Source: Fodinibacter sp963747405 (lineage in GTDB: Bacteria; Actinomycetota; Actinomycetes; Actinomycetales; Dermatophilaceae). From it: DNA of 64,000 bases. Shown piece by piece: positions 14,777-24,181 of this stretch. A program made the position numbers and the translations under genes. Where the stretch lies: NCBI GenBank assembly GCA_963747405.1, contig CAVVFG010000012.1, positions 62,001-126,000 on the forward strand, read 5' to 3'. The notes beneath the pieces were generated by a model. The model saw only the letters and a program-made list of their open reading frames with translations, made no database searches and was not told the origin of the DNA. The first letter of the stretch is position 1. Every line of letters starts with the position of its first letter.

Positions 14777-17653
14777 ATGACCGCCGTCCTCGTGATCGGC
14801 CTCCTCATGACCGCGATCGCGCTGCCCCTCGCGGCACGCCGGGTGTCGTGGATCTACCGGCTGATCCGCAGTGGGCAGCCCGCGCCCGACCGGGTCGAGG
14901 GCGTCACCGGCCGGGTCACCGCCGCCGTGAAGACCCAGCTCGTCGAGGTCTTCGGGCAGAAGAAGCTGCTCAAGTGGACCGTGCCCGGCATCGCCCACTT
15001 CTTCGTGTTCTGGGCGTTCCTGATCCTGGCGACGGTCTACCTCGAGGCGTACGGCTCGCTGTTCAAGGAGGGGTGGGCGATCCCCGTTGTCGGCACCTGG
15101 GGCGTGCTCGGCTTCGCGCAGGACTTCATCGCCGTGATGGGCCTGCTCGGCATCATTGCCTTCGGAGCCATCCGGGTGAAGAACTCGCCGAAACGGCTCG
15201 GCCGGCGTTCGCGGTTCCAGGGCTCGCACCTCGGGGGCGCCTGGCTGACGCTGTTCTTCATCTTCAACGTCATCTGGACGATGTTCCTCTTCCGCGGGTC
15301 CAGCGTGGCCACGGGCAACTTCCCCTACGGCAACGCCGCCTTCGCCTCCCACGCGGTGGGACGGGCGATCGAGCCCTTGGGTGAGTCGACCGCGACCGTC
15401 CTCGAGCACGTCGGCCTGTTGCTGCACATCGGGGTCATGCTGGTCTTCCTCATCTTCGTGCTGCACTCCAAGCACCTGCACATCTTCGTGGCGCCGATCA
15501 ACGTGATGTTCGGCCGGCGGCCGGTCGCCCTGGGCGCGGCCAAGGAGCTCTTCGTCGACGGCACACCGTTCTCCATCGACGAGATGGACGAGCTCGACGA
15601 GGGCGCCTCGCTCGGCGTCGGCCACGCCGAGGACTTCACGTGGAAGGGCCTGCTCGACTTCACGACCTGCACCGAGTGCGGCCGCTGCCAGAGCCAGTGC
15701 CCGGCCTGGAACACCGAGAAGCCGTTGTCCCCGAAGCTGCTCATCATGGGGCTGCGCGACCACGCCAACGCCAAGGCGCCGTACCTGCAGGCGCTGGCCA
15801 AGGTCGACGGCGACCGCGAGAAGGTGCCGGCGGGCGTCACGGCCGTGCCGGCGTACCACGGCCACGCCGCGCCCGAGGGGCTGTCCTGGGACGACGTCCC
15901 GCTGGTCGGCGACACCGGCTACGACGGCGACTCGCTCGCCGCCTACGCGCCGGTCGGGCCCGGTGCCGTCATCGACGACGACGTGCTGTGGTCGTGCACC
16001 ACGTGCGGAGCGTGCGTGGAGCAGTGCCCGGTCGACATCGAGCACGTCGACCACATCATCGATATGCGCCGCTACCAGACGCTCATCGAGTCGGCGTTCC
16101 CGGCCGAGCTCGGTGGGTTGTTCAAGAACCTCGAGGGCAAGGGCAACCCGTGGGGCATGGGCGCCCGGGCCCGGCTCGACTGGGCCAAGGACCTGCCCTT
16201 CCCGGTGAAGGTGCTCGGCCAGGACGTCGAGAAGGCCTCGGACGTCGAGTGGTTGTTCTGGGTCGGCTGCGCCGGGGCCTACGAGGACCGCGCCAAGCAG
16301 ACCACCCGCGCAGTGGCCGAGCTGCTCGACACCGCCGGGGTCTCGTTCGCGGTGCTCGGCAACGGAGAGACCTGCACCGGCGACTCCGCCCGGCGGGCCG
16401 GCAACGAGCTGCTCTTCCAGACCCTCGCGCAGCAGAACGTCGACACCTTCGGCGAGTTCGGCGTCACCAAGGTCGTCGTCACCTGCGCGCACTGCTTCAA
16501 CACCATCAAGAACGAGTACGCACCGCTCGGCGGGTCCTACGAGGTCGTGCACCACACCCAGCTGCTCAACCGGCTCGTGCGTGACAACAAGCTCGTGCCG
16601 GTGGCGCGGCCGGCCGACGTGCCGGGGATGTCGTCGGCCAAGAACGCCGCGTCCACTGCCTCGACCGTCACCTACCACGACCCGTGCTACCTGGGCCGGC
16701 ACAACGGCGTCTACGCCCCGCCGCGCGAGCTGATCGAGTCGTTGCCCGGCGTCGAGCTGCGCGAGATGGAGCGCACCCGCGAGACCTCCTTCTGCTGCGG
16801 CGCCGGCGGCGCCCGGATGTGGATGGAGGAGAAGCTCGGCACACAGGTCAACACCAACCGCACCGAGGAGGCCATCGCCACCGGCGCCGAGCGGATCGCC
16901 ATCGGCTGCCCGTTCTGCCGGGTGATGATCTCCGACGGCCTGGGAGCGAAGCAGTCCGAGGGGGTGGCCGAGACGGTGGAGGTCGTCGACGTCGCGCAGA
17001 TGCTGCTCGCGGCCGTGCGGCGTGGGAGTGGCGACGGCGGCGACCTCGCGATCGTCGAGGGTGGTTCTTCGGCCGACACGGCCGCGATGCCGTCCACGCC
17101 CGCTCCCGCGGTGACCGCACCTGCCGCTGCGGCGACGGCGGCGGCAGCTGCGGGAGCACCAGTCACGACCGAGCCCGAGGCCGACCCGTGGGACACCCCG
17201 GCGACTGCGGCAGCTGCTACAGCAGCACCGAAGACAGCCGAACCAGAGGCCGACCCGTGGGACGCCCCTGCGACCCCGGCGGAGGCCGAGGCCGACCCCT
17301 GGGACGAGCCCGCAGCCCCAGCAGCACCGGCACCGCCCGCAACCGAGGCCGACCCCTGGGACGAGCCCGCGGGGACAGGTCCGGATGCTTCAGCTGATGA
17401 GCCAGCCCAAGCCACAGCCAAGCAGTTGGTCGACGTTTCCCCAGCCGCCAATGAGCCCGATCCGTGGGACGAGCCCGCAGCACCCGCTGCCACTGCGGCC
17501 GAGCCCGAGCGTCCCTCCGGTGACCAATTGGTCGATTCCGGGACGGATGCCAGCCCCGCGGCACCGGCTCCTGCCGCCGACGAGCCCGACCCCTGGGACG
17601 AGCCCGCAGCACCCGCTGCCAGGTGCGGTCGAGACCGAGCGTCCCTCCGGTGA
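14777..17653 (+). CDS. Membrane FadF/EtfD-like iron-sulfur oxidoreductase (C-terminal frameshift)
   Basis: Residues 1-250 contain five or six membrane helices of the nitrate-reductase-gamma type. Two 4Fe-4S motifs follow (CTECGRCQSQCP near residue 297 and CTTCGACVEQCP near 408), then two CCG domains (first Cys in GNGETCTGD; second ending SFCCGAGGARMWMEE). This is the layout of proteins passing electrons from ETF, fed by acyl-CoA dehydrogenases, to menaquinone. The ATG 14777 has GGAG 8 nt upstream. From residue 770 on, the tail is low-complexity with repeated (E)xDPWDEP. A 1-nt insertion near 17620 ends the frame with a non-homologous AARCGRDRASLR; the true tail continues in the next frame to 17999. 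Confidence 0.88.
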   Translation: MTAVLVIGLLMTAIALPLAARRVSWIYRLIRSGQPAPDRVEGVTGRVTAAVKTQLVEVFGQKKLLKWTVPGIAHFFVFWAFLILATVYLEAYGSLFKEGWAIPVVGTWGVLGFAQDFIAVMGLLGIIAFGAIRVKNSPKRLGRRSRFQGSHLGGAWLTLFFIFNVIWTMFLFRGSSVATGNFPYGNAAFASHAVGRAIEPLGESTATVLEHVGLLLHIGVMLVFLIFVLHSKHLHIFVAPINVMFGRRPVALGAAKELFVDGTPFSIDEMDELDEGASLGVGHAEDFTWKGLLDFTTCTECGRCQSQCPAWNTEKPLSPKLLIMGLRDHANAKAPYLQALAKVDGDREKVPAGVTAVPAYHGHAAPEGLSWDDVPLVGDTGYDGDSLAAYAPVGPGAVIDDDVLWSCTTCGACVEQCPVDIEHVDHIIDMRRYQTLIESAFPAELGGLFKNLEGKGNPWGMGARARLDWAKDLPFPVKVLGQDVEKASDVEWLFWVGCAGAYEDRAKQTTRAVAELLDTAGVSFAVLGNGETCTGDSARRAGNELLFQTLAQQNVDTFGEFGVTKVVVTCAHCFNTIKNEYAPLGGSYEVVHHTQLLNRLVRDNKLVPVARPADVPGMSSAKNAASTASTVTYHDPCYLGRHNGVYAPPRELIESLPGVELREMERTRETSFCCGAGGARMWMEEKLGTQVNTNRTEEAIATGAERIAIGCPFCRVMISDGLGAKQSEGVAETVEVVDVAQMLLAAVRRGSGDGGDLAIVEGGSSADTAAMPSTPAPAVTAPAAAATAAAAAGAPVTTEPEADPWDTPATAAAATAAPKTAEPEADPWDAPATPAEAEADPWDEPAAPAAPAPPATEADPWDEPAGTGPDASADEPAQATAKQLVDVSPAANEPDPWDEPAAPAATAAEPERPSGDQLVDSGTDASPAAPAPAADEPDPWDEPAAPAARCGRDRASLR

Positions 17654-17804
17654 CCAATTGGTCGATTCCGGGACGGATGCCAGCCCCGCGGCACCGGCTC
17701 CTGCCGCCGACGAGCCCGACCCCTGGGACGAGCCCGCAGCACCCGCCGCAGGTTCGGCCGAGCCCGAGCGTCCCTCCGGTGACCTATTGGTCGATTCCGG
17801 GACG
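17520..17804. repeat. 129-bp tandem units carrying a 26-bp dispersed element
   Basis: The 26-bp element (core ATTGGTCGATTCCGGGAC, with a GACC(A/T)ATTGGTC palindrome or near-palindrome) occurs at 17520-17545, 17650-17675 and 17779-17804. The spacing is 130 then 129 nt: the middle unit is one base longer, which locates the frameshift. In this gene the element encodes SGDQLVDSGTDA. The same element occurs four times at 48138-48325. Confidence 0.95.
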
Positions 17805-17999
17805 GACGCCAGCCCGGGCGAGCCTGCTGTCCCTCCGGCTGGAGAGGCGGAGAGCGGAGCCACCGACGCGGCACAGGCCGACACGGCGCCGGCATCCGGC
17901 GACGAGGCGGCCGAGGCGCCTCCTGCGGAGCCGAAGCCCGCGGCATCCGGCTTCACGGGTGACGCGGCGCTGCTCGACGAGCCGGACCCCTGGGACTGA
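17620..17999 (+). pseudogene. Frame-displaced C-terminal tail of the FadF-like protein
   Basis: Continuing from 17653 in the +1 frame, the sequence again reads SGDQLVDSGTDASP, EPDPWDEP and SGDLLVDSGTDASP, and finishes ...LLDEPDPWD at 17999. It therefore clearly belongs to the preceding protein. Comparing the three repeat units shows one extra C in the middle unit around 17618-17622. The original product would be about 1,074 residues. It could be a true frameshift, a phase-variable site or a sequence error. Confidence 0.75.
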
Positions 18000-18106
18000 C
18001 CCGGGTCTGAACAACGGTGGGGGTGGCCGCGGTCAGCGCCCCGACGAGACCCCCACTGGTGTCCCGGGATCCCGGTGATTCGGGCGGACGAGCACCCCAC
18101 GGCACC

Positions 18107-18175
18107 GCGGGCTCAGGTGCACTTCGCGGGCTCAGGTGCAGTTCGCGGGCTCAGGTGCAGTTCGCGGGCTCAGGA
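18107..18175. repeat. 19-bp intergenic tandem repeat, about 3.6 copies
   Basis: Units GCGGGCTCAGGTGCAGTTC start at 18107, 18126, 18145 and a partial one at 18164; the first differs by one base. It lies in the 307-bp gap between the FadF-like gene and the ABC importer, which holds no gene. Confidence 0.9.
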
Positions 18176-18185
18176 GGATGCCACC

Positions 18186-18232
18186 GAGTCAGGACCGGAT
18201 ACCTCCCTGACTGTGCGAAGTGCTCCTGACTC
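18186..18232. other. Inverted repeat GAGTCAGGA / TCCTGACTC
   Basis: Perfect 9-bp arms at 18186-18194 and 18224-18232 around a 29-nt loop that itself contains CCTGACT. The role is unknown; it may be part of the transcript end. Confidence 0.45.
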
Positions 18233-18253
18233 CACGAGGAGGCGCCCACAAGC

Positions 18254-18289
18254 GACAGCGCCCGGCCCCACCTGGGACCGGGCGCTGTC
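18254..18289. terminator. Terminator hairpin between convergent transcripts
   Basis: GACAGCGCCCGG (18254-18265) pairs perfectly with CCGGGCGCTGTC (18278-18289) over 12 bp with a 12-nt loop. It sits 17 nt beyond the end of the binding-protein gene read from the right. Confidence 0.75.
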
Positions 18290-18306
18290 CGCGCGAACGA
18301 GACTCG

Positions 18307-19230
18307 TCAGGCGAGGCCGTTGGCGGTGAGGAACTCCTGGGCGACCGCCTGGGGGTCCTTCTTGTCGATGTCGGTCTGCTTGAGCATGTCGGCGATGGCC
18401 TGGGTGGTGAGCTTGGCCGAGACCGCGTTCAGGGCGTCCTTCACCTCGTCGGCGCGGTCGGCCCGCACCAGCGGGACGATGTTCTGCGACCCGAACAGCT
18501 TCTTGTTGTCCTCGAGCTGCACGAAGTCGTTGGCCGCGATGGCCGGGTCGGTGGAGAAGATGTTCGCCGCGTCGGCCTGGCCGTTCTTCAGGGCCTGCAC
18601 GATGGCCTGTCCGGTGAGGGGGCGGAAGGACTTGAACGTGACGCCGTAGGTCTTCTCCAGCCCGGGGATGCCCTGCGGGCGGCCCTTGAACTCCGGCGGC
18701 GCGGTGAGAGTGAGGTCACCGGCGACGGGCTTGAGGTCCTCGATGGTCTTGAGGTTGTACTTCGCGGCGGTGTCCTGGGTGACGACGATCGAGTCGTTGT
18801 CCTCGGCGGCCGACTTGTCGAGCACCGTCAGGGTCTCGGGCAGCACCTGCTGCACCTTCTGGTAGACCTCGTCCGGATCGGTGCCGGTGAAGGACTTGTC
18901 GTAGTTGAAGGCCAGCGCACCGGTGTACTCGGGGAACACCTGCACCGAGTTGTCCTCGAGGGCGCGCAGGTAGATCTCGCGCGAGCCGATGTTGAGCTTG
19001 GTCGTGGCGTCGATGCCCTTGGCCTTGAGCGCGCCGGCGTAGATCTCGGCGAGCAGCGTGGACTCGGAGAAGTTCGCACCGCCGACGACGATCGGGCCGC
19101 CGGAGCCGCCACTGGCAGAGGCCGAGCCGGCCGGAGACGAGGACGCGAGCGGGTCTTCGGAGCTGCCGCACGCGGTGAGCCCGAGCAGCGAGGCGGCGAT
19201 CAGTGCCACCGCGGAGGTCATGCGCTTCAT
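18307..19230 (-). CDS. opuCC: Osmoprotectant/glycine betaine ABC importer, substrate-binding lipoprotein
   Basis: 307 residues. It begins MKRMTSAVALIAAS with a lipobox LTAC-GSS at about residue 20, then a Ser/Gly-rich linker and a ProX/OpuAC-type domain (GGANFSESTLLAEIYAGAL; FPEYTGALAF). It captures quaternary ammonium compatible solutes outside the membrane. It is last in a four-gene operon. The 83-nt gap after the permease has no terminator-like structure that I can see. The ATG at 19230 is preferred because it begins the signal peptide. Confidence 0.9.
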   Translation of the reverse strand: MKRMTSAVALIAASLLGLTACGSSEDPLASSSPAGSASASGGSGGPIVVGGANFSESTLLAEIYAGALKAKGIDATTKLNIGSREIYLRALEDNSVQVFPEYTGALAFNYDKSFTGTDPDEVYQKVQQVLPETLTVLDKSAAEDNDSIVVTQDTAAKYNLKTIEDLKPVAGDLTLTAPPEFKGRPQGIPGLEKTYGVTFKSFRPLTGQAIVQALKNGQADAANIFSTDPAIAANDFVQLEDNKKLFGSQNIVPLVRADRADEVKDALNAVSAKLTTQAIADMLKQTDIDKKDPQAVAQEFLTANGLA

Positions 19231-19313
19231 CGGAGTGGGTCCCTTCGTGGTGCTGTGGTCGGTGGGTGCGATCTGGCGTGGCGACAGGACGGGCGAAACG
19301 AGACAGAGCGAGG

Positions 19314-20081
19314 TCATGCGCGAGCAGCAGGCATGCCGGAATCAGCCGACGGCCTGTCGGCCTCAACCGCGACGCGACGCGAATCCTTCCCGCGACCACC
19401 GACGCGGCGGCCGGTGAGGCCCGGTGAGACGACCCGTCGCTGCACCAGAGCGAAGGCGCCGTCGAGGGCGACGGCCAGTACCGCGACGAGGATGGCGCCG
19501 CCCGCGGTGGCCGGGTAGTCGCCCAGGGCCAGGCCGTCGATGAGGTAACGACCCAGACCGCCCAACCCGACGTACGCCGCCACCGTCGCGGTCGCGACGA
19601 CCTGCAGCACCGCCGAGCGCAGCCCGGACAACAGCAGCGGTAGCCCGACCGGCAGCTCGACCTGCCGCAGCACCTGGCCCGACGTCATGCCCACGCCCCT
19701 GGCAGCGTCGCGCGCGGCAGGCGGCACCGCCTCGATGCCGGCATAGGTGCCGGCGAGGATCGGCGGGATGGCCAGCAGGGCGAGCACCAGGATGCTCGGG
19801 AGGGTGAACGCGAGGTCGCTCTGGATCATCGCCCCGAGCCACAAGGTGGCAGCCAGGAGCAGGCCGAGGGTCGGCACGGCCCGCACCGAGTTGGCGAACG
19901 AGACCAGTACGCGGGCCCGCCCGGTGTGGCCGACCCAGAGCCCCAGCGGGATCGCGATGACGGCCGCGAGGAGCACCGCCATCGCGGTGTACTCGACGTG
20001 CTGCAGGGTTCGGTGCGGGATGCCGTCGACGCCCTGCCAGTTGGCCGGGTCGGTGAACCACGCCCAGATCGAGGGGATCAT
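19314..20081 (-). CDS. Osmoprotectant ABC importer, permease
   Basis: 255 residues from an ATG overlapping the upstream permease stop (ATGA). There are five to six membrane helices, and a BPD-transport EAA-like loop (GIEAVPPAARDAARGVGMTSGQVLRQVELPVG, residues about 123-155). The C-terminal 30 residues are polar and cytoplasmic. It pairs with the other permease to form a heterodimeric channel. Confidence 0.9.
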   Translation of the reverse strand: MIPSIWAWFTDPANWQGVDGIPHRTLQHVEYTAMAVLLAAVIAIPLGLWVGHTGRARVLVSFANSVRAVPTLGLLLAATLWLGAMIQSDLAFTLPSILVLALLAIPPILAGTYAGIEAVPPAARDAARGVGMTSGQVLRQVELPVGLPLLLSGLRSAVLQVVATATVAAYVGLGGLGRYLIDGLALGDYPATAGGAILVAVLAVALDGAFALVQRRVVSPGLTGRRVGGRGKDSRRVAVEADRPSADSGMPAARA

Positions 20082-20725
20082 GCCCGCGCCCCCTGCACCC
20101 GCAGCCATGGCGTGACCGCCCGCGTGCCCAGCACGATGACCGCGTCGAACGCCAGGGCGAGCACCACGCAGGCCACGATGCCGGTGAGCAGCTCTCCCCA
20201 GATGACCCGGTTGAAGCCGTCGACGAGCAGGTCACCGAGCTGGCTGACGCCGATCAGCGTGGCGACGCTGACGATGCTCACGTTGCTCACCGCGGCCACG
20301 CGCAGCCCGGCGGCGATGACGGGCGCGGCGAGCGGCAGCTCGACACCGAACAGCCGGCGGGCGCCCTTGTAGCCCATCGCCGTGGCCGCCTGCGCGATGT
20401 CGTCGGGCACCGAGTTGAGCCCGTCGGCCACCGTACGGGCCAGCAGCGCCACGGTGTAGATCGTCATGGCGACGATGACGTTGACCGGGTCGAGGATCTT
20501 GGTGCCCAGCACCACCGGCATGATCACGAAGAGGGCGAGCGACGGGATCGTGTAGAGCAGGCCGGTCGTGGTGATGATGGCCGGGTAGGTGCGCGACCAG
20601 CGGCTCGCCGCCCAGCCCAGCGGGATGGACAGCACGAACCCGAGCACGAGCGGTATGCCGGCGAGGTAGAGGCTGCGCCACGTGAGCGTGAGCACCGTGC
20701 TCCAGTTGTCGGCCAGCCAGCTCAC
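20078..20725 (-). CDS. opuCB: Osmoprotectant ABC importer, permease
   Basis: 215 residues, five to six membrane helices, with the EAA loop DGLNSVPDDIAQAATAMGYKGARRLFGVELPLA. Length is typical of OpuCB/OpuCD. It overlaps both the ATPase gene upstream and the second permease downstream by 4 nt, so translation is coupled. Confidence 0.9.
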   Translation of the reverse strand: MSWLADNWSTVLTLTWRSLYLAGIPLVLGFVLSIPLGWAASRWSRTYPAIITTTGLLYTIPSLALFVIMPVVLGTKILDPVNVIVAMTIYTVALLARTVADGLNSVPDDIAQAATAMGYKGARRLFGVELPLAAPVIAAGLRVAAVSNVSIVSVATLIGVSQLGDLLVDGFNRVIWGELLTGIVACVVLALAFDAVIVLGTRAVTPWLRVQGARA

Positions 20726-21867
20726 GACGCGACCTCGTCGACCACGGACGCCGCGCCTCCGTGCACCGGGTCGGACTCGTCACGTTCGGGCCGGTCGGTC
20801 TGCTCGATGGCGGTGAGCACCTCGTGCGCCTGCACGGTGCCGCACAGCGCGCCGCCGCCGTCGACGATGACGCCGCGCCTGCTCGGCGACGACAGCGCGG
20901 CATCCAGTGCCCCGCGCAGAGAACCGTGCTCGAGCGCCACCGTGCCACCACGGTGCAGGTCGTCCTCGGACACCGGCCGGTCACCGATGCGGTGCGGCTC
21001 CACCCACCCCAGCGGATGCCGGTCGTCGTCGACCACGAGGAGCCACCCGGCGCCCGTGCGCTCGGGACGCTCGCCGAGGACCACGGTCGGCTCGGAGTGC
21101 AGCGGCAGGCGCGGCGTGTCCTGGAACTGCAGCGCGCGGTAGCCGCGGTCACGCCCGACGAAGTCGGCGACGAAGTCGTCGGCTGGGTGGGCGAGCAGGT
21201 AGGAGGGCTCGGCCACCTGCGCCAGCCGCCCACCGACACGCAGCACGGCCACCTGGTCGCCGAGCTTGATCGCCTCGTCGATGTCGTGGGTGACGAAGAC
21301 GATGGTCTTGCCGAGCTCGTCCTGCAGGCGCAGGAACTCGTCCTGCAGCTGCTCGCGCACCACGGGGTCGACGGCCGAGAACGGCTCGTCCATCAGCATC
21401 ACCGGCGGGTCGGCCGCGAGCGCCCGAGCCACGCCCACCCGCTGCTGCTGGCCACCGGACAGCTGCGCGGGGTAGCGCTCGCCGAGCTCGGGCGCGAGGC
21501 CCACGCGCTCGAGCAGCTCGCGGGAGCGGTCGGCGATCCGCTTCTTGTCCCAGCCGAGCAGGCGCGGCACAGTGCCGATGTTGTCGATGACGGTGCGGTG
21601 CGGGAACAGCCCGGCGTGCTGGATGACGTAGCCCATGCCGCGCCGCAGCTCGGCCTCGTTCATGCGGCCGGTGTCCTGGCCGTCGAGGGTGATGGCCCCT
21701 CGGGTGGGCTCGATCATCCGGTTGACCATGCGCAGGCTCGTGGTCTTGCCGCACCCGGACGGGCCGACCAGCACGGTGATCTTGCCGGTGGGCGCGGTGA
21801 GCGTGAGCTCGTCGACCGCGACGGTCCCGTCGGGGAACTGCTTGGTCACGGCATCGAAGCGGATCAT
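20722..21867 (-). CDS. opuCA: Osmoprotectant ABC importer, ATP-binding protein with CBS region
   Basis: 381 residues. Walker A GPSGCGKTT at about 35-43, signature LSGGQQQR, Walker B VMLMDEPFSAVD and switch His in FVTHD are present. After residue 255 comes a CBS-type regulatory region. In OpuA/OpuC importers this region senses ionic strength or nucleotides and gates uptake. It is first in the operon; GAGGGG precedes the ATG. A TAGGTT at 21903-21908 (minus strand) could be the operon -10. Confidence 0.92.
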   Translation of the reverse strand: MIRFDAVTKQFPDGTVAVDELTLTAPTGKITVLVGPSGCGKTTSLRMVNRMIEPTRGAITLDGQDTGRMNEAELRRGMGYVIQHAGLFPHRTVIDNIGTVPRLLGWDKKRIADRSRELLERVGLAPELGERYPAQLSGGQQQRVGVARALAADPPVMLMDEPFSAVDPVVREQLQDEFLRLQDELGKTIVFVTHDIDEAIKLGDQVAVLRVGGRLAQVAEPSYLLAHPADDFVADFVGRDRGYRALQFQDTPRLPLHSEPTVVLGERPERTGAGWLLVVDDDRHPLGWVEPHRIGDRPVSEDDLHRGGTVALEHGSLRGALDAALSSPSRRGVIVDGGGALCGTVQAHEVLTAIEQTDRPERDESDPVHGGAASVVDEVAS

Positions 21868-22059
21868 CGGGGCCCCTCACGAGGTCGGTGACAAGGCCTC
21901 ACAACCTATCGGCTCACCCCCACACGGCGGGCGCGCGCGCCCAGCCAGCCGGTTGTCGAAGTTGTCCTGTCGCGTGTCCAAGGGCGGTCAGGCACCGCGT
22001 GGTACCCATGACGGCATGGACTCGAGCGCCGCCCGCCACCGGCCCGACCCGGCACTGCG

Positions 22060-23448
22060 GTGAGCGAGTACGCCCTCGACCGGCGCTCCGCCCGGGGCCG
22101 GATGATGCTGGCCGGTGTCATCCTCGGATCCGGTGTCGCCATCCTCGACGGCTCGGTCGTCAACGTGGCCCTGCGCACCATCGGACGAGACCTCGGCGCC
22201 TCGCTCGCCCAGCTGCAGTGGGTGGTCAACGGCTACCTGCTGGCCCTGGCCTCGCTGGTGCTCGTCGGCGGAGCGTTGGGTGACCGCTTCGGCCGGCGGC
22301 GGGTGTACCTCATCGGGGTCGGCTGGTTCCTGGTGGCGTCGGCACTGTGCGCGGCCGCCCAGAGCCCCGGCCAGCTCATCGCCCTGCGGGCGCTGCAGGG
22401 GGTCGGCGCCGCCCTGCTCACACCCGGCGCGCTGGCCCTCATCCAGTCGTCCTTCCGAGTCGAGGACCGCGCCCCGGCCATCGGCGCCTGGGCCGGGCTC
22501 TCGGGTGTCGCCGCCGCCATCGGTCCCCTGCTGGGTGGCTGGCTGGTCGACAACGCATCCTGGCGCTGGATCTTCGCCATCAACGTGCCGCTGTGCGTGG
22601 CGGTCGTCGCGCTGACCTGGCGCGCCGCCCCCGAGAGCCGCGACAGCACCATCGAGGGCCGCTTCGACGCCCTGGGCGCGACGCTCACGGTGATCGCCCT
22701 CGGCGCGGCGACCTACGCGCTGACGGCCTCGGGCGACACCGGCGGCGCGATGGTCGTCGCTGCGTGGGTGGTCTCCGTCGGCGCGGGGGTGGCGTTCGTG
22801 ATCGTCGAGGAACACACGGCATTCCCGCTGGTTCCGTTGCGGCTGTTCCGTTCTCGCATCTTCTCCGCTGCCAATGCGATGACCCTGCTGGTCTACGGGG
22901 CGCTCGGTGGCGTGTCGCTCTTCACCGTGTTGCAGCTGCAGGCGGTGGGCTGGAGCGCGTTGCAGGCCGGGCTGTCGGGCCTGCCGGTGACACTCTCGCT
23001 GTTGCTGCTGTCGTCACGCGCCGCCTCGCTGTCGGCCCGGATCGGGCCACGGGTGCCGATGACGGTCGGACCGCTGGTGTGCGCCGCAGGCGCGGTGCTG
23101 CTGCTCGGCATCGGTGCTGGTGCCACCTGGTGGTCGGTGCTGCCCGGCATGACCGTCTTCGCGCTCGGCCTCGCCCTGCTGGTATCGCCCCTGACGGCAT
23201 CCGTGCTGGCGGCGGCGCCCGACCAGTTCGCCGGTGTGGCGAGCGGGGTGAACAACGCGGTCGCCCGCGCCGGGTCGCTGCTGGCGGTGGCCGCGCTGCC
23301 CGCCCTGGTCGGGCTGGCGGGTGACGACTACCTCGACCTCGACGCGATGACCGACGGCTACCGCGCGGCGATGCTGTGGTGCGCCGGGCTGCTCGCCGCC
23401 GGTGGGGTGGTCAGCTGGTTCGGGCTGGGCCGAGCAGCACGTCGGTGA
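22060..23448 (+). CDS. MFS transporter, DHA2-type drug exporter
   Basis: 462 residues with about 14 predicted helices. Motif A is GALGDRFGRRR near residue 70 and motif C-like GPLLGGWLVDN near 155. It starts at GTG with no clear ribosome site. The first helix region VAILDGSVVNVAL matches the DHA2 family consensus. It probably exports drugs or metabolites by proton antiport; the substrate is unknown. Its 3' end overlaps the convergent hydrolase gene by 38 nt. Confidence 0.88.
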   Translation: MSEYALDRRSARGRMMLAGVILGSGVAILDGSVVNVALRTIGRDLGASLAQLQWVVNGYLLALASLVLVGGALGDRFGRRRVYLIGVGWFLVASALCAAAQSPGQLIALRALQGVGAALLTPGALALIQSSFRVEDRAPAIGAWAGLSGVAAAIGPLLGGWLVDNASWRWIFAINVPLCVAVVALTWRAAPESRDSTIEGRFDALGATLTVIALGAATYALTASGDTGGAMVVAAWVVSVGAGVAFVIVEEHTAFPLVPLRLFRSRIFSAANAMTLLVYGALGGVSLFTVLQLQAVGWSALQAGLSGLPVTLSLLLLSSRAASLSARIGPRVPMTVGPLVCAAGAVLLLGIGAGATWWSVLPGMTVFALGLALLVSPLTASVLAAAPDQFAGVASGVNNAVARAGSLLAVAALPALVGLAGDDYLDLDAMTDGYRAAMLWCAGLLAAGGVVSWFGLGRAARR

Positions 23449-24181
23449 CGAAGTCGGCGACGGCCTCGTGCCAGATGCGGGGGTAGCGCAGCATCGAGTG
23501 GATGCCCCGCTGGACCTCGACGTAGCGCAGGTCGACCCCCATGTGCGTGTAACGCTTGGCAAGCACGTCGGTGCGCCGCGGGTCGGTGACGCGGTCGTGG
23601 GAGCCGTGTGCGAGCAGCACCGAGACGCCCGGCGGCGGCTGGCGGGTGTCGTACTCGACCCACGGGGCGAGCGCCGCGACGCCCACCACGTCGGGCTCGC
23701 CACTGAGCTGCAGCGCCACCCGACCGCCCATCGAGTGGCCGACGAGCACCACGGGCCGCCCCGGCAGCACGTGGCGAATGCGGTCCAGGGCCCACCGGGC
23801 GTCCTGCAGAGGGTCCTGCCGGGTTCCGTTCCAGCCGTGCACCCGGTTCTTCAGGCGCACCACGGCGATCCGGTCGCCGCCCCGCCGCTCGATGGCCCTG
23901 GCGAAGGGCGCCATCCGCAGCACCGCCAGGCGCCACCAGGTCATCGGCGTGCGGCTGGCATCGGCGCCCCCGTGCAGCACGAGCGCCACGCCGCGCGGGT
24001 GGGGCGGCACGTGGCCCCTCAGCTCGGCGCCCGCCCCGCCCTCCGGCGCCAGCAGTGCGGAGGCGACGTCACGGGCGGCGGCGACGTCACGGGCGGCGGC
24101 CGCCCGGTCGTCGTGGCGCCGATGCACCGGGTGGCCGTCGTCGTGGCTTGCGCGCTGCAGGCTCGAGTGCCGCCTCGTCAT
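23411..24181 (-). CDS. Alpha/beta hydrolase
   Basis: 256 residues. Nucleophile Ser150 in GHSMGG, Asp196 in GSHD and His228 in RGIHS form the likely triad. The start at 24181 is supported by GGAGGGG 6 nt upstream. A short 18-bp duplication encodes AAARDVAAARDVA at residues 27-40. An esterase- or lysophospholipase-like enzyme; the substrate cannot be predicted. Confidence 0.8.
   Translation of the reverse strand: MTRRHSSLQRASHDDGHPVHRRHDDRAAAARDVAAARDVASALLAPEGGAGAELRGHVPPHPRGVALVLHGGADASRTPMTWWRLAVLRMAPFARAIERRGGDRIAVVRLKNRVHGWNGTRQDPLQDARWALDRIRHVLPGRPVVLVGHSMGGRVALQLSGEPDVVGVAALAPWVEYDTRQPPPGVSVLLAHGSHDRVTDPRRTDVLAKRYTHMGVDLRYVEVQRGIHSMLRYPRIWHEAVADFVTDVLLGPARTS

Noticed and set aside
18017..18229. 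Small plus-strand frame across the 19-bp repeats
   Set aside because: No ribosome site, composition driven by the tandem repeat, no recognisable protein features.
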